Of a stretch of DNA of 17,404 nucleotides, positions 7,189 through 14,993 are shown piece after piece. Made by a program: the position numbers and the translations under genes. The DNA comes from Proteobacteria bacterium UBA7821 (GTDB lineage Bacteria; Pseudomonadota; Gammaproteobacteria; Comchoanobacterales; Comchoanobacteraceae). The stretch covers positions 1-17,404 of the forward strand of contig DLBP01000080.1 of assembly GCA_002480165.1 (NCBI GenBank), given 5' to 3'. Positions within the stretch are counted from its first letter, which is position 1. Each line of letters opens with the position of its first letter. The notes beneath the pieces are model-generated. The model was not told the DNA's origin. It did no database searches and worked only from the letters and a program-made list of their open reading frames with translations.

Positions 7189-7504
7189 ACTGATTTGCTA
7201 TGTTCCGACATCACACATTGAGTTAGTGAAAAAAGCACTTTTTTCAGTCGGATGTGGTCGTGTTGGAGACTACAGTCATTGCGGCTGGACAGCACAGGGT
7301 GTTGGGCAGTTTATACCAAACACTGTGGCTACTCCCTTTATCGGACAGGCCGGTGATGTGTCTTATGTTGATGAGCTTCGTTTTGAAACTCTAGTTCGGG
7401 CCAATTGTATCAGGCAGGCTGTAGCTGCCTTAGTAGATGCCCACCCCTACGAGGAACCAGCTTACGACATTGTTGCATTGGTTACGTTGGAGGAGCTGCC
7501 TTGA
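7169..7504 (+). CDS. YqfO/NIF3 C-terminal-domain-like protein
   Basis: A small soluble protein (111 aa) of the family that corresponds to the inserted CutA-like domain of NIF3/YqfO proteins and also occurs alone in many proteobacteria. Signature segments are YKLICYVPTSHIELVKKALF near the start, GCGRVGDYSHCGW, GVGQFIPN, ATPFIGQ and the C-terminal AHPYEEPAYDIVAL. Members form trimers or hexamers; no secure biochemical role is known, although metal or nucleotide binding has been proposed for the larger relatives. ATG at 7169 gives the usual N-terminus; a GTG at 7142 would add nine residues. It overlaps the end of the SbmA-like gene by 20 bases and ends in TTGA, whose TTG starts trkH. Some databases label this family 'structural toxin protein RtxA', which is a misnomer. 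Confidence 0.85.
   Translation: MTVKYYKLICYVPTSHIELVKKALFSVGCGRVGDYSHCGWTAQGVGQFIPNTVATPFIGQAGDVSYVDELRFETLVRANCIRQAVAALVDAHPYEEPAYDIVALVTLEELP
7489..7495 (+). promoter_or_regulatory. Strong Shine-Dalgarno sequence fixing the TTG start of trkH
   Basis: GGAGGAG lies five to seven bases before the TTG at 7501. There is no ATG nearby that gives a family-length TrkH, and this is one of the strongest ribosome binding sites in the window, so it decides the start. Confidence 0.8.
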
Positions 7505-8952
7505 TTAAAATTAAAAATATCATAAAAATAGTTGGTCAGATCATGGTTATTTTTAACATGACTTTGTTGGCACCATTGTTGGTGAGTTTACTCTATCAGG
7601 ATGGTCACGCTGCTGTTTATGTCTATAGCTTTTTTTGCAACATGGCCTTAGCCTCTGTCGGTATTTTATATGGTTATCATTCAAACAATGAGTTGAGGCA
7701 TACCGATGCTTTTTTACTGGTGTCCTTATGCTGGGTTTCACTGATTATTATCGCCACCACCCCATTTTTATTCAGTGCCTATGTGCCGTCAGCTGTTGAT
7801 GCGTTATTCGAAGCAACCTCAGGCATCACCACGACCGGTGTTGAGGTGATAGAGAACTTGTCTTTATTGCCAAAGTCATTGTTATTTTATCACCAAATGC
7901 TACAGTTTATTGGTGGGCTGGGTGTGATTATCCTAGCGCTGGCTATCATGCCAATGATTGGTATGGGAGGGCTACAGGTTTATCGTGCAGAGATAACGGG
8001 TTCCGATAAAGACAATAAGTTGGCGCCGCGATTGAAAGAGACCGCGAAATCACTTTGGGGTATTTATTTGTCTCTGACAGTGTTGTGTATCTTATCTTTT
8101 CGCTTGGCCGGAATGGATTGGTTTAATGCCGTTTGTGAAACATTTGGTGCTGTGTCGACGGGTGGGTTTTCCATTCACAATGATAGCTTCGCTTATCACG
8201 ATTCCTATCTAATTGGTACCATAGCCGCTGTCTTTATGCTCGCTAGCTCAATTGGTTTTCATTGTCATTTCCAGTGGTATAAAACATTCAAGTTGAGCGC
8301 TTATTCACACAATGTTGAAGTTAAATATTTTCTAGTCAGTTTGATACTATTTATATTGACTGTCAGTTTTGTTTTGTATACGAATGCCTTTTATTCGACT
8401 TGGTATGATTGCCTGTATCATGGCGCCTTTAATGTGATCTCTATGATGACGACAACCGGTTTATCAACAGCTGATTTTTCAATATGGCCAACGTTTCTAC
8501 CCGTTTTTATTTTATTAACAGCCATACTGGGAGGGTGTTCTGGTTCGACAACAGGTGGAATGAAATTTACCCGAGTGATTTACGTCTACCAAGAAATTAA
8601 AAGAACACTGTATCAATTAATACACCCTCGGGCGGTGATAGCACTCAAGTTTGGCCACGTTGTCATTCATGCCGAGATGTCTAGGCAGATACGGGGTTAC
8701 ATTTTTATATTTGTGTTATCACTGATGCTGTGTGTTTTACTCTTAATGGCATGTCACATGGATTTCTATACGGCTTTTGCCGCTGCGGTCGCTTGTATAT
8801 CGTGTGCGGGGGATAGTGTGGCATCGGTGTCAAATGGCTACGCACACCTATCAGATATTCAGAAGATGATTTTAGTCGTTGCCATGTTGATTGGACGAAT
8901 AGAAATTTTATCCATATTGGTTATTTTTCTACCTGAGTTTTGGAGAAGTTGA
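7501..8952 (+). CDS. trkH: Trk-type potassium uptake protein TrkH
   Basis: Membrane pore subunit of the Trk potassium transporter, normally gated by cytosolic TrkA, which is not in this window. With the TTG start the protein is 483 aa, the same as E. coli TrkH. The four pore loops are at about 108-115 (SGITTTGVE), 217-224 (AVSTGGFS), 315-322 (MMTTTGLS) and 434-441 (SCAGDSVA). The intramembrane loop GGCSGSTTGGMKFTRV (344-359) and the C-terminal AMLIGRIEILSILVIFLPEFW are typical. The fourth pore loop is odd: the family usually reads N-x-G-P-G there, while this has C-A-G-D-S. TTG overlaps the previous stop (TTGA) and has a strong ribosome binding site. polA starts one base after the stop, so all four genes are probably one transcript. 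Confidence 0.93.
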   Translation: MIKIKNIIKIVGQIMVIFNMTLLAPLLVSLLYQDGHAAVYVYSFFCNMALASVGILYGYHSNNELRHTDAFLLVSLCWVSLIIIATTPFLFSAYVPSAVDALFEATSGITTTGVEVIENLSLLPKSLLFYHQMLQFIGGLGVIILALAIMPMIGMGGLQVYRAEITGSDKDNKLAPRLKETAKSLWGIYLSLTVLCILSFRLAGMDWFNAVCETFGAVSTGGFSIHNDSFAYHDSYLIGTIAAVFMLASSIGFHCHFQWYKTFKLSAYSHNVEVKYFLVSLILFILTVSFVLYTNAFYSTWYDCLYHGAFNVISMMTTTGLSTADFSIWPTFLPVFILLTAILGGCSGSTTGGMKFTRVIYVYQEIKRTLYQLIHPRAVIALKFGHVVIHAEMSRQIRGYIFIFVLSLMLCVLLLMACHMDFYTAFAAAVACISCAGDSVASVSNGYAHLSDIQKMILVVAMLIGRIEILSILVIFLPEFWRS

Positions 8953-8953
8953 T

Positions 8954-11614
8954 ATGGTTAAACTGTGTCTAGTGGATGGCTCTTCCTATCTCTATCGGGC
9001 TTTTCATGCATTACCGCCGTTGACGAATCATGAAGGTAAACCAACTGGTGCTATTTATGGCGTGATTAATATGCTAAAGCAGTTAGTCAAAGATGAACAG
9101 CCTGATTTCTTTGCTGTGGTGTTTGATCCGAAAGGCAACACGTTTAGGCATGAGTTATATCCTGACTATAAGGCTAATCGAACAAGTATGCCAGATGATC
9201 TGGTTGTTCAAATTAAACCACTGCACCAATTAATTCAAGCATTGGGCTACCCAATGATTTGTCTAGATGGCTATGAGGCGGATGATGTGATCGGTTCGTT
9301 AGCCACACACGCTGGTAGCTTGGGTATTGAGGTCTTAATTTCAACATCAGATAAGGACCTGGCACAGTTGGTAACCAACAACATAGAACTGATTAATACG
9401 ATGACGAAAAAGCGTCTTGATCCTCAGGGTGTTATGGATAAATTTGGTGTGCAGCCCGAACGGATAGTTGATTACCTATCTCTCTGTGGTGATGCTTCCG
9501 ACAACATACCAGGTATTCCAGGTTGTGGTCCCAAAACAGCGGTTAAGTGGCTAAATAGCTATGGCTCAGTTGACGGGATAGTGGCTCATGCTGATGAGAT
9601 TGGTGGTAAAATCGGCGAGCGTCTACGAGACAATCTAGCTCAGTTGCCCTTATACATGCGCTTAGTGACGATTAAAACAGATATTGCTGATTTGCCATTA
9701 ATTGAGTCAATGCTAATCGGTCAGACAGACGATCAGACCTTGGTAGCGCTGTATGATCAGCTTAACTTTAAACGTTGGCTGGTAGAAGCAAGTAGCGCAA
9801 TGACCCAAGAGACATACTCATATCAAGTCATTGATGATGTCGCTCAGTTGCAGACAGTGGTTGAGCAGATCAGAGAAAAAAAATACTTCAGTCTTGATAC
9901 CGAAACGACCGGTTTGAGTATCATCGATGATGAATTGGTGGGGCTAGCACTTGCTTACGACAGTCAGTCCTTTTATATACCAGTTGCACATACAAGACTG
10001 AAGTCTGATGAAAAACAGATTGCTTTGCAGGATTTGTTAGCTGTGATAACACTTTTATTAAGTGATGACAGTCTGGTGATGATTGGACAAAACATCAAGT
10101 ATGATCTGGGTATTTTGTCTCGTTATGGTATTGGCTATCGTTGTCAGATTATTGACACGATGTTAATGTCTTATGTTTATCACTCAACATCGGGCCGCCA
10201 TGATTTAGAAAGTTTGGCGAGACATTACCTCAACAGAGAGATGATTTCGTATGATGCGGTGACTAAAAAGAAAAACAAACGAATACCTTGGCCTGAGGTA
10301 GATATTAGCGCTGCAGCTGAATATTCGGCCGAGGATGCCAGAGTGACTTATGATGTGTATGCGTATTTTGATAAGGCCATGTCAAGACAAGATCACAGTG
10401 TGTTTGATACCATTGATATGCCATTGGTTCCAGTGCTATTGAACATTGAGAAAGCCGGTGTTTTGGTCGATACGTCTCTACTTGAACGTCAGAATGCCAG
10501 CGTTACTGATGAGTTAGAGCAACTGGCGGATCATATTTTTGAACAAACAGGGGAGACGTTCAATTTGAATAGTCCCAAGCAATTGCAAGTTATTTTATAT
10601 GATAAACTTGGTTTGCCTGTGATTCAAAAAACACCTTCCGGTCAGCCATCAACCAGTGAAACGGTTCTACAAACCCTGGCTGAGGATTTTTCTGTGCCAG
10701 ATCGTATCTTGCGTTATCGATCACTAGCTAAGCTAAAAACAACATATTTAGAGGCTTTACCCAAGCAGGTGAACCAGACAACGGGTCGCATACACTGTCA
10801 CTATAATCAGGCTGTTACCGCAACAGGGCGACTGTCATCATCCAACCCTAACTTACAAAATATACCCATTAAAACCGATTTGGGTCGAGCGGTTCGCCAT
10901 GCCTTTATTGCGAAGCCGGGTTATCAAATTATTGCTGCTGATTATTCACAAATCGAGCTTAGAATTATGGCTCATCTGTCGGCTGATCAAAAATTGTGTG
11001 AATCGTTTCACAGTCATCAAGACATCCATGCGATAACCGCATCCGAATTATTTTCAACAGACATTGAAGCAGTGACTTTTGAGCAGAGGCGTGTTGCCAA
11101 AACAATCAACTTTGGCCTCATTTATGGCATGTCTGCTTTTGGTTTATCGAAGTCACTTCGAATCGAACGTCATCTAGCCAATAGTTATATCAATCGTTAT
11201 TTTGAGCGTTATCCCGGTGTCTATGAATACATGGATCAAGTTCGAAGGTTTGCAAATGAACATGGTTACGTTGAGACTATTTATGGCAGGAAATTATATT
11301 TAAATGGGATTCAGAGTGCCAAGCATCAACAAAGACAGGCACTTGAGCGTCAGGCTATTAACGCACCGATGCAAGGGAGTGCATCAGATATCATTAAGCG
11401 CTCAATGGTTGTGATTGATCAAGCCATATCAGAACATAAATGGCCTCTGACAATGATTATGCAAGTACACGATGAACTGGTATTTGAGGTTGAGGCGCAT
11501 GCTGCTCATGATATGTTAGAGCAGATTCAAATGATGATGAAAAATCATGCTGAATTATCCATTCCTTTAATAGTGAATGCCAAAGTGGCTAATAATTGGG
11601 GTGAAGCACATTGA
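8954..11614 (+). CDS. polA: DNA polymerase I
   Basis: Repair and Okazaki-fragment polymerase. All three domains are present in 886 aa. The 5' nuclease domain opens with LCLVDGSSYLYRAFHALPPL and includes ADDVIGSLA, STSDKDLAQLV and GDASDNIPGIPGCGPKTA. The proofreading 3'-5' exonuclease is intact: DTE at 315-317, Asn380 and Asp384 in NIKYD, and Y457xxxD461. The polymerase has motif A DYSQIELR (Asp663), motif B RRVAKTINFGLIYG (about 712-725) and motif C HDE (839-841). Length is somewhat below E. coli (928 aa) but normal. ATG at 8954 follows the trkH stop by one base, with GGAG eight bases upstream lying inside trkH. No convincing terminator follows. Co-transcription with a potassium transporter is unusual but probably incidental. 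Confidence 0.97.
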   Translation: MVKLCLVDGSSYLYRAFHALPPLTNHEGKPTGAIYGVINMLKQLVKDEQPDFFAVVFDPKGNTFRHELYPDYKANRTSMPDDLVVQIKPLHQLIQALGYPMICLDGYEADDVIGSLATHAGSLGIEVLISTSDKDLAQLVTNNIELINTMTKKRLDPQGVMDKFGVQPERIVDYLSLCGDASDNIPGIPGCGPKTAVKWLNSYGSVDGIVAHADEIGGKIGERLRDNLAQLPLYMRLVTIKTDIADLPLIESMLIGQTDDQTLVALYDQLNFKRWLVEASSAMTQETYSYQVIDDVAQLQTVVEQIREKKYFSLDTETTGLSIIDDELVGLALAYDSQSFYIPVAHTRLKSDEKQIALQDLLAVITLLLSDDSLVMIGQNIKYDLGILSRYGIGYRCQIIDTMLMSYVYHSTSGRHDLESLARHYLNREMISYDAVTKKKNKRIPWPEVDISAAAEYSAEDARVTYDVYAYFDKAMSRQDHSVFDTIDMPLVPVLLNIEKAGVLVDTSLLERQNASVTDELEQLADHIFEQTGETFNLNSPKQLQVILYDKLGLPVIQKTPSGQPSTSETVLQTLAEDFSVPDRILRYRSLAKLKTTYLEALPKQVNQTTGRIHCHYNQAVTATGRLSSSNPNLQNIPIKTDLGRAVRHAFIAKPGYQIIAADYSQIELRIMAHLSADQKLCESFHSHQDIHAITASELFSTDIEAVTFEQRRVAKTINFGLIYGMSAFGLSKSLRIERHLANSYINRYFERYPGVYEYMDQVRRFANEHGYVETIYGRKLYLNGIQSAKHQQRQALERQAINAPMQGSASDIIKRSMVVIDQAISEHKWPLTMIMQVHDELVFEVEAHAAHDMLEQIQMMMKNHAELSIPLIVNAKVANNWGEAH

Positions 11615-11660
11615 GTGGATCGATGGCCTTGATCTTATCTTTGTTTGGTGTTAGCTTATT

Positions 11661-11666
11661 TATAAT
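11661..11666 (+). promoter_or_regulatory. Consensus -10 hexamer before the unrecognised gene
   Basis: TATAAT lies in the short gap after polA. No good -35 is visible at 16-18 bases. The start point would be near 11673, downstream of the first two ATG codons of the following frame, which favours the later ATG at 11684 as its start. Confidence 0.4.
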
Positions 11667-11683
11667 AAATGATGAGTGGTAAT

Positions 11684-12535
11684 ATGAGAATAAGTAATAT
11701 GATGATTGATTCATATGTTAGAGAAGTCTTTGGAAGGCCTGAATCGTCTTTTTCGTTTGAGTGTTTAGATCCGCCTCTCAGGGTTGATTGTGATGGTTGT
11801 GTGGATAAGAGTCGTCAGAGTAACATTGAGGATTTAAGGTCGGCTGTCGTTATTTCGAAAGATGCAACTTCATCTGAATGCGAATTTGAGGTTAAAGCAC
11901 TGGATTGCCAGGCTCAGAGAGTGACCGTGCAGGAGTTTATAAAACACATCAATCTCTATGTGCCAGAATGGTGTGTTAGTTTTGCCAGTTTTGATGATAA
12001 TCTAACCATACAAGTCTCAGAAAGTGTTCTCTTTGAATATGATGTTAATCAAAATATCGTACTCAATGCAACTCACCCTGATCCTTCTTTATATGTGATG
12101 ATTTTACCCGATGGTGAGGTCTGTTGGGGGAGTAACATTAGATTAAATTCTGGAGAAAAGATTTGTCTAGGAGCTATTAAGTTGCAGGATAATTCGTCTG
12201 ATGATAGCTCGTCATGCGTGTATACAGTACAGACCGGTTCCTATCTAAATAATCAAGATTACCATCTGATTCGTATACCACTAGAGCAGGTGATGATACA
12301 GCATCAGCCTAGACGAGATTCGAGCCAATCTAAAAATAGCTTGTTTCCCTGTCAGCGTGGTTTTTACGAAAGGGATGTCAGTAATCAGGTTGTACAGCCA
12401 CATCAATTGGAGATCTGTTTAAATCAGCCCGTCGAGGTTAAGCGAATTACTCCAAATTTAGTCGAAGACATGACAGATCTACAAGATAAACTTTCGAGTT
12501 TTATTGATGGTGCTCACACAAGAATTCTAGGATGA
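11684..12535 (+). CDS. Unrecognised acidic, cysteine-rich soluble protein
   Basis: I do not recognise this protein. It has 283 aa from the ATG at 11684, with in-frame ATGs also at 11669, 11672, 11699 and 11702; the chosen start has a GAG seven bases upstream and lies after the likely transcription start. There is no signal peptide and no membrane segment. The protein is acidic, rich in Ser, Asp and Gln, and has about eleven cysteines spread along its length, including a C-x-x-C at about 38-41 (VDCDGCVDK). The centre (SVLFEYDVNQNIVLNATHP, VMILPDGEVCWG, GEKICLGAIKL) reads like beta strands; a Ser/Asp-rich linker (DNSSDDSSS) and a basic patch (QPRRDSSQSK) follow, and the end (VEDMTDLQDKLSSFIDGA) looks helical. 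Codon use looks like its neighbours. It follows polA but probably has its own promoter. Real gene likely; function unknown. Confidence 0.7.
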   Translation: MRISNMMIDSYVREVFGRPESSFSFECLDPPLRVDCDGCVDKSRQSNIEDLRSAVVISKDATSSECEFEVKALDCQAQRVTVQEFIKHINLYVPEWCVSFASFDDNLTIQVSESVLFEYDVNQNIVLNATHPDPSLYVMILPDGEVCWGSNIRLNSGEKICLGAIKLQDNSSDDSSSCVYTVQTGSYLNNQDYHLIRIPLEQVMIQHQPRRDSSQSKNSLFPCQRGFYERDVSNQVVQPHQLEICLNQPVEVKRITPNLVEDMTDLQDKLSSFIDGAHTRILG

Positions 12536-12547
12536 GATCAGGGTGCT

Positions 12548-12871
12548 TTAATTTTTGAAAGTATTGACGATAATGACTCCAATAGTGATTAACACGAGCC
12601 CTAACGCTACCCGCCAATTTAATGTTTGTCTATAGATGACAGCACTCAAAATAGATACCATAAAGATTCCCGTACCAGACCAGGTTGAGTAAATGATGGC
12701 TAATGGTAACTTTTGAGAGACGAGTGCCAATAGATAAATGGACGAAGTGTATGCAGCTAATATGGATAGGCTGGGTAAGATTCTAGTCATATTTTGAGAG
12801 ACCGGCAGCAGTAGTGTTCCGGTGACTTCTAATAAGATTGCTAAAGCTAATGTTAGATAGGCTTTTTCCAT
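12548..12871 (-). CDS. Small multidrug resistance (SMR) transporter, EmrE-like
   Basis: A 107-aa four-helix inner membrane protein that works as a dimer and exchanges protons for cationic compounds. The essential Glu in the first helix is present (Glu15 in LAILLEVTGT, EmrE Glu14), as are Tyr61 and Trp64 in IIYSTWSGTGIF (EmrE Tyr60 and Trp63). The fourth helix VALGLVLITIGVIIVNTF is typical. The sequence is closer to the EmrE/Qac group than to obvious guanidinium exporters, but subtype assignment from motifs is not safe, and paired SMR proteins or lipid/polyamine exporters are also possible. ATG at 12871 has AGGAGG four bases upstream. The gene stands alone with its own leader, which contains a perfect palindrome, and converges on the preceding unrecognised gene with a 12-base gap. 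Confidence 0.9.
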   Translation of the reverse strand: MEKAYLTLALAILLEVTGTLLLPVSQNMTRILPSLSILAAYTSSIYLLALVSQKLPLAIIYSTWSGTGIFMVSILSAVIYRQTLNWRVALGLVLITIGVIIVNTFKN

Positions 12872-12887
12872 TTTGCCTCCTGTTGGA

Positions 12888-12904
12888 TGTCATCACTGAT
12901 GACA
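12888..12904. repeat. 17-bp palindrome in the SMR gene leader, operator-like
   Basis: TGTCATCA-C-TGATGACA: eight-base arms, perfect, around one central base. On the minus strand it lies between the -10 element (12916-12921) and the AGGAGG ribosome binding site, at roughly +5 to +21 of the predicted transcript. It could be an operator for a repressor encoded elsewhere (TetR or MarR type sites look like this) or an RNA hairpin. It does not resemble a ykkC or mini-ykkC guanidine riboswitch. Confidence 0.5.
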
Positions 12905-12915
12905 ACTTGCTACTC

Positions 12916-12924
12916 ATTATAACA
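12916..12924 (-). promoter_or_regulatory. Extended -10 promoter element of the SMR gene
   Basis: On the minus strand the sequence is TG-T-TATAAT, a perfect extended -10. A matching -35 is not visible at 16-18 bases; a TTGACA at 12955-12960 is too far away (33 bases). The rest of the gap between the SMR and glmS genes, to 13089, holds no gene that I can support and no clear terminator. Confidence 0.55.
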
Positions 12925-13020
12925 AAAGATTCATCACTAACCCACGATTTTTCTTGTCAAATAGACGGTTTCATTGTTTTGGCTAAGCTGTATTTTTCAT
13001 GGTTGTAACAGTCACTACAA

Positions 13021-13044
13021 GTTCAATTCATGTGTGGTTCAATT
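13021..13044. repeat. Short direct repeat GTTCAATT downstream of glmS
   Basis: GTTCAATT occurs at 13021-13028 and 13037-13044, a period of 16 bases, in the otherwise featureless gap between glmS and the SMR gene. Meaning unknown and possibly chance. Confidence 0.2.
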
Positions 13045-13089
13045 TTGATGACTAGAACGACACCAGGCATGAGCCTATGGATGGGCTAG

Positions 13090-14892
13090 CTATTCGACAG
13101 TGACGCATTTGGCTAAATTACGAGGTTGATCAATATGGCAGCCTCGAGCCAGTGCTGTCTCGTAGGCCAGTAATTGGAGCGCAACAGCAGCAATGAATGG
13201 TAGTAAATCATTTTGACAACTCGGGATTCTAATTGTGTTGACCAGTGCATTGTTTTCAAAGGGGTCCGTGTGGGTATTGGTATAGATAAAGACCGGGCCG
13301 TTTCTCGCAATAATTTCGTTGATATTGCTGATCATTTTATCGTAAAGATGATCCTTGGCTAATAACGCAATGGTTACCACATTAGCGTCAATCAGTGCTA
13401 ATGGTCCATGTTTGAGCTCACCGCCAGCGTAAGCTTCTGCGTGAATATAAGAGACTTCTTTTAACTTTAACGATGCTTCAATGACTGTTGGGTAACACAG
13501 GTGGCGGCCAATGAAGAGCACGTGATTATATTGACTAATCTGTAATGCGCATTGCTTTATGTTTCCATGTAATGCCAGTGTCTGTTTGAGATTGATATGC
13601 AGTTGTGTGGGATCATCTAGCGTGTCTTGACCGGCTTGAGCATGGTTTAGTTTGGCTGCTAGTTGATACAGGCAAAACAATGCACTTAAGTGAGCTTTGG
13701 TCGAAGCGACACCCACTTCTGGCCCCGCCGGTGTGATGATGGTAAAGTCTGACATCCGGGTGAGAGTGCTGTGGTTATTGTTCGTAATGCAGATAGATGT
13801 TAGCTGTGGGTTCGATTTTTTTAATGATGCGAATGCAGAGATTGTATCAGCTGTTTCACCAGATTGAGACAATGTGATTATCAATGTGTCTGTTTTATGG
13901 TAGGCCTGGCGGTAACGGAGTTCGCTAGCTATCTCAACTTGAACGCTGACCTGAGAGCATGCCTCAATCCAATAGCGAGCTGTTAATCCAGCATTGTAGC
14001 TAGAGCCACAGCCAATGATTAGAATATGCTTAATGTGATGCAGCTGTTCCTCAATGAGCGGGTTCCAGTGTGTTGTGTGTTGTTCTATTTGTTGTTTAAT
14101 GACATTGGGTTGTTCATAGATTTCCTTCAACATGAAGTGTTCAGATGGTTTTCGCTTGATTGTTGGTGGTACGATATTGACGACTTCTATCTTAGGATTG
14201 ATGGGTCTGCCATCTTGTCCAAAGATATGAATGCTGTTTAGTGTGATGTAGCCATGTTGATGCGGTTTGAGGTAGATGAACTGATTCGATAGATGTAGCA
14301 GCGCTAGATGATCAGACGCAATGTAATGTCCATGATCCGTGATCGCAATGACAAGGGGGCTATGGAAGTTTGAGAAAAATAGTTTGTGTGGGTGGTTCCG
14401 GCTCAGAATGGCCGTTGCGTAGCTACCATCTAGTTTCAAAGAAGTGTGCCTAAGCGCCAGAACCGGATCTTTGTACTGATCAATATTAGCACGAAATAAA
14501 TGTGCAATCACCTCAGAGTCTGTCTCTGACATGAAAGTGTATTGCTCACTTAAGGATTCTTTGAGCTCATTTGCATTCTCAATAATCCCATTGTGAACCA
14601 TCGAGATAATATCATCAGAGCAGATTGGGTGTGCGTTTGTTTCATGAGGTGAACCATGGGTTGCCCATCGGGTATGTGCGATACCAATGGATCCTGATTT
14701 GGTGTTAGATTGTAAGTATTTTTGCTTGAGTAGATTGATTTTTCCAGTTGTCTTGATCGTATTCAATTCGGATTGATCAGTCATCAGTGTGATCCCAGCT
14801 GAATCGTATCCCCGATATTCTAGTAACTCTAAACTATCGATTAACAGTGAGCCTATGTCACCTTTAATAATGCCTCCTACGATACCACACAT
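13090..14892 (-). CDS. glmS: Glutamine-fructose-6-phosphate aminotransferase (isomerizing)
   Basis: Makes glucosamine-6-phosphate from fructose-6-phosphate and glutamine, the first committed step to UDP-GlcNAc for peptidoglycan and lipopolysaccharide. The N-terminal glutaminase domain begins MCGIVGG; Cys2 is the nucleophile exposed once Met is removed, which fixes the start at 14892, two codons inside the longest frame. It continues with LEYRGYDSAGI, HTRWATHG and HNGIIEN. The C-terminal isomerase has two SIS domains (IGCGSSYNAG, LSQSGETADT, SKAHLSALF, AYAGGELKHGPLALI) and ends QPRNLAKCVTVE; the usual form has Ser where this has Cys. At 600 aa it is slightly shorter than E. coli GlmS (609). 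GAGA is seven bases before the ATG. It has its own promoter and follows the TviB-like gene on the same strand. Confidence 0.97.
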   Translation of the reverse strand: MCGIVGGIIKGDIGSLLIDSLELLEYRGYDSAGITLMTDQSELNTIKTTGKINLLKQKYLQSNTKSGSIGIAHTRWATHGSPHETNAHPICSDDIISMVHNGIIENANELKESLSEQYTFMSETDSEVIAHLFRANIDQYKDPVLALRHTSLKLDGSYATAILSRNHPHKLFFSNFHSPLVIAITDHGHYIASDHLALLHLSNQFIYLKPHQHGYITLNSIHIFGQDGRPINPKIEVVNIVPPTIKRKPSEHFMLKEIYEQPNVIKQQIEQHTTHWNPLIEEQLHHIKHILIIGCGSSYNAGLTARYWIEACSQVSVQVEIASELRYRQAYHKTDTLIITLSQSGETADTISAFASLKKSNPQLTSICITNNNHSTLTRMSDFTIITPAGPEVGVASTKAHLSALFCLYQLAAKLNHAQAGQDTLDDPTQLHINLKQTLALHGNIKQCALQISQYNHVLFIGRHLCYPTVIEASLKLKEVSYIHAEAYAGGELKHGPLALIDANVVTIALLAKDHLYDKMISNINEIIARNGPVFIYTNTHTDPFENNALVNTIRIPSCQNDLLPFIAAVALQLLAYETALARGCHIDQPRNLAKCVTVE

Positions 14893-14923
14893 AATCATGT
14901 CTCATTAACTGTATACATTCCGT

Positions 14924-14951
14924 ATTTTAACCACTGCTGTTGATAAGTCAA
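14924..14951 (-). promoter_or_regulatory. Sigma-70 promoter of glmS
   Basis: On the minus strand TTGACT (14951-14946) and TAAAAT (14929-14924) are 16 bases apart, each matching consensus at 5 of 6. The start point would be near 14917, giving a leader of about 25 bases before the glmS ATG. Confidence 0.6.
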
Positions 14952-14965
14952 TGATAATCATTGGT
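14947..14965. promoter_or_regulatory. Fur-box-like palindrome over the glmS -35 element
   Basis: The 19 bases match the classical E. coli Fur consensus at 14 positions, including 13 contiguous central bases (AATGATAATCATT). CAATGATAATCATTG is a palindrome with seven-base arms. It overlaps the -35 hexamer of the glmS promoter, where a bound repressor would block it. AT-rich palindromes can mimic Fur boxes, so this is a candidate only. Confidence 0.35.
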
Positions 14966-14993
14966 TTGTTTTGACTACCGAGCATTGAGCCGG

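Noticed and set aside
7405..7500. Longer TrkH N-terminus starting at 7405
   Set aside because: The extra 32 residues come from another frame of the YqfO-like gene and look unlike any TrkH; the TTG at 7501 with a strong ribosome binding site gives exactly the family length.
11615..11660. Terminator after polA
   Set aside because: Only a four-base GATC match with a poor stem; the following T-rich stretch is not next to a stable hairpin.
13061..13080. Intrinsic terminator after glmS
   Set aside because: AGGC-ATGA-GCCT gives only four base pairs, and no T run follows on the minus strand.
12872..13089. Possible guanidine riboswitch (ykkC, mini-ykkC) upstream of the SMR gene
   Set aside because: Mini-ykkC needs two hairpins with ACGR loops, and ykkC needs a long conserved fold. 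The leader here is only about 35-40 bases with one simple palindrome.
13028..13090. 19-codon plus-strand frame starting at an ATG near 13030
   Set aside because: No ribosome binding site, no promoter and no recognisable product; opposite to the surrounding genes.
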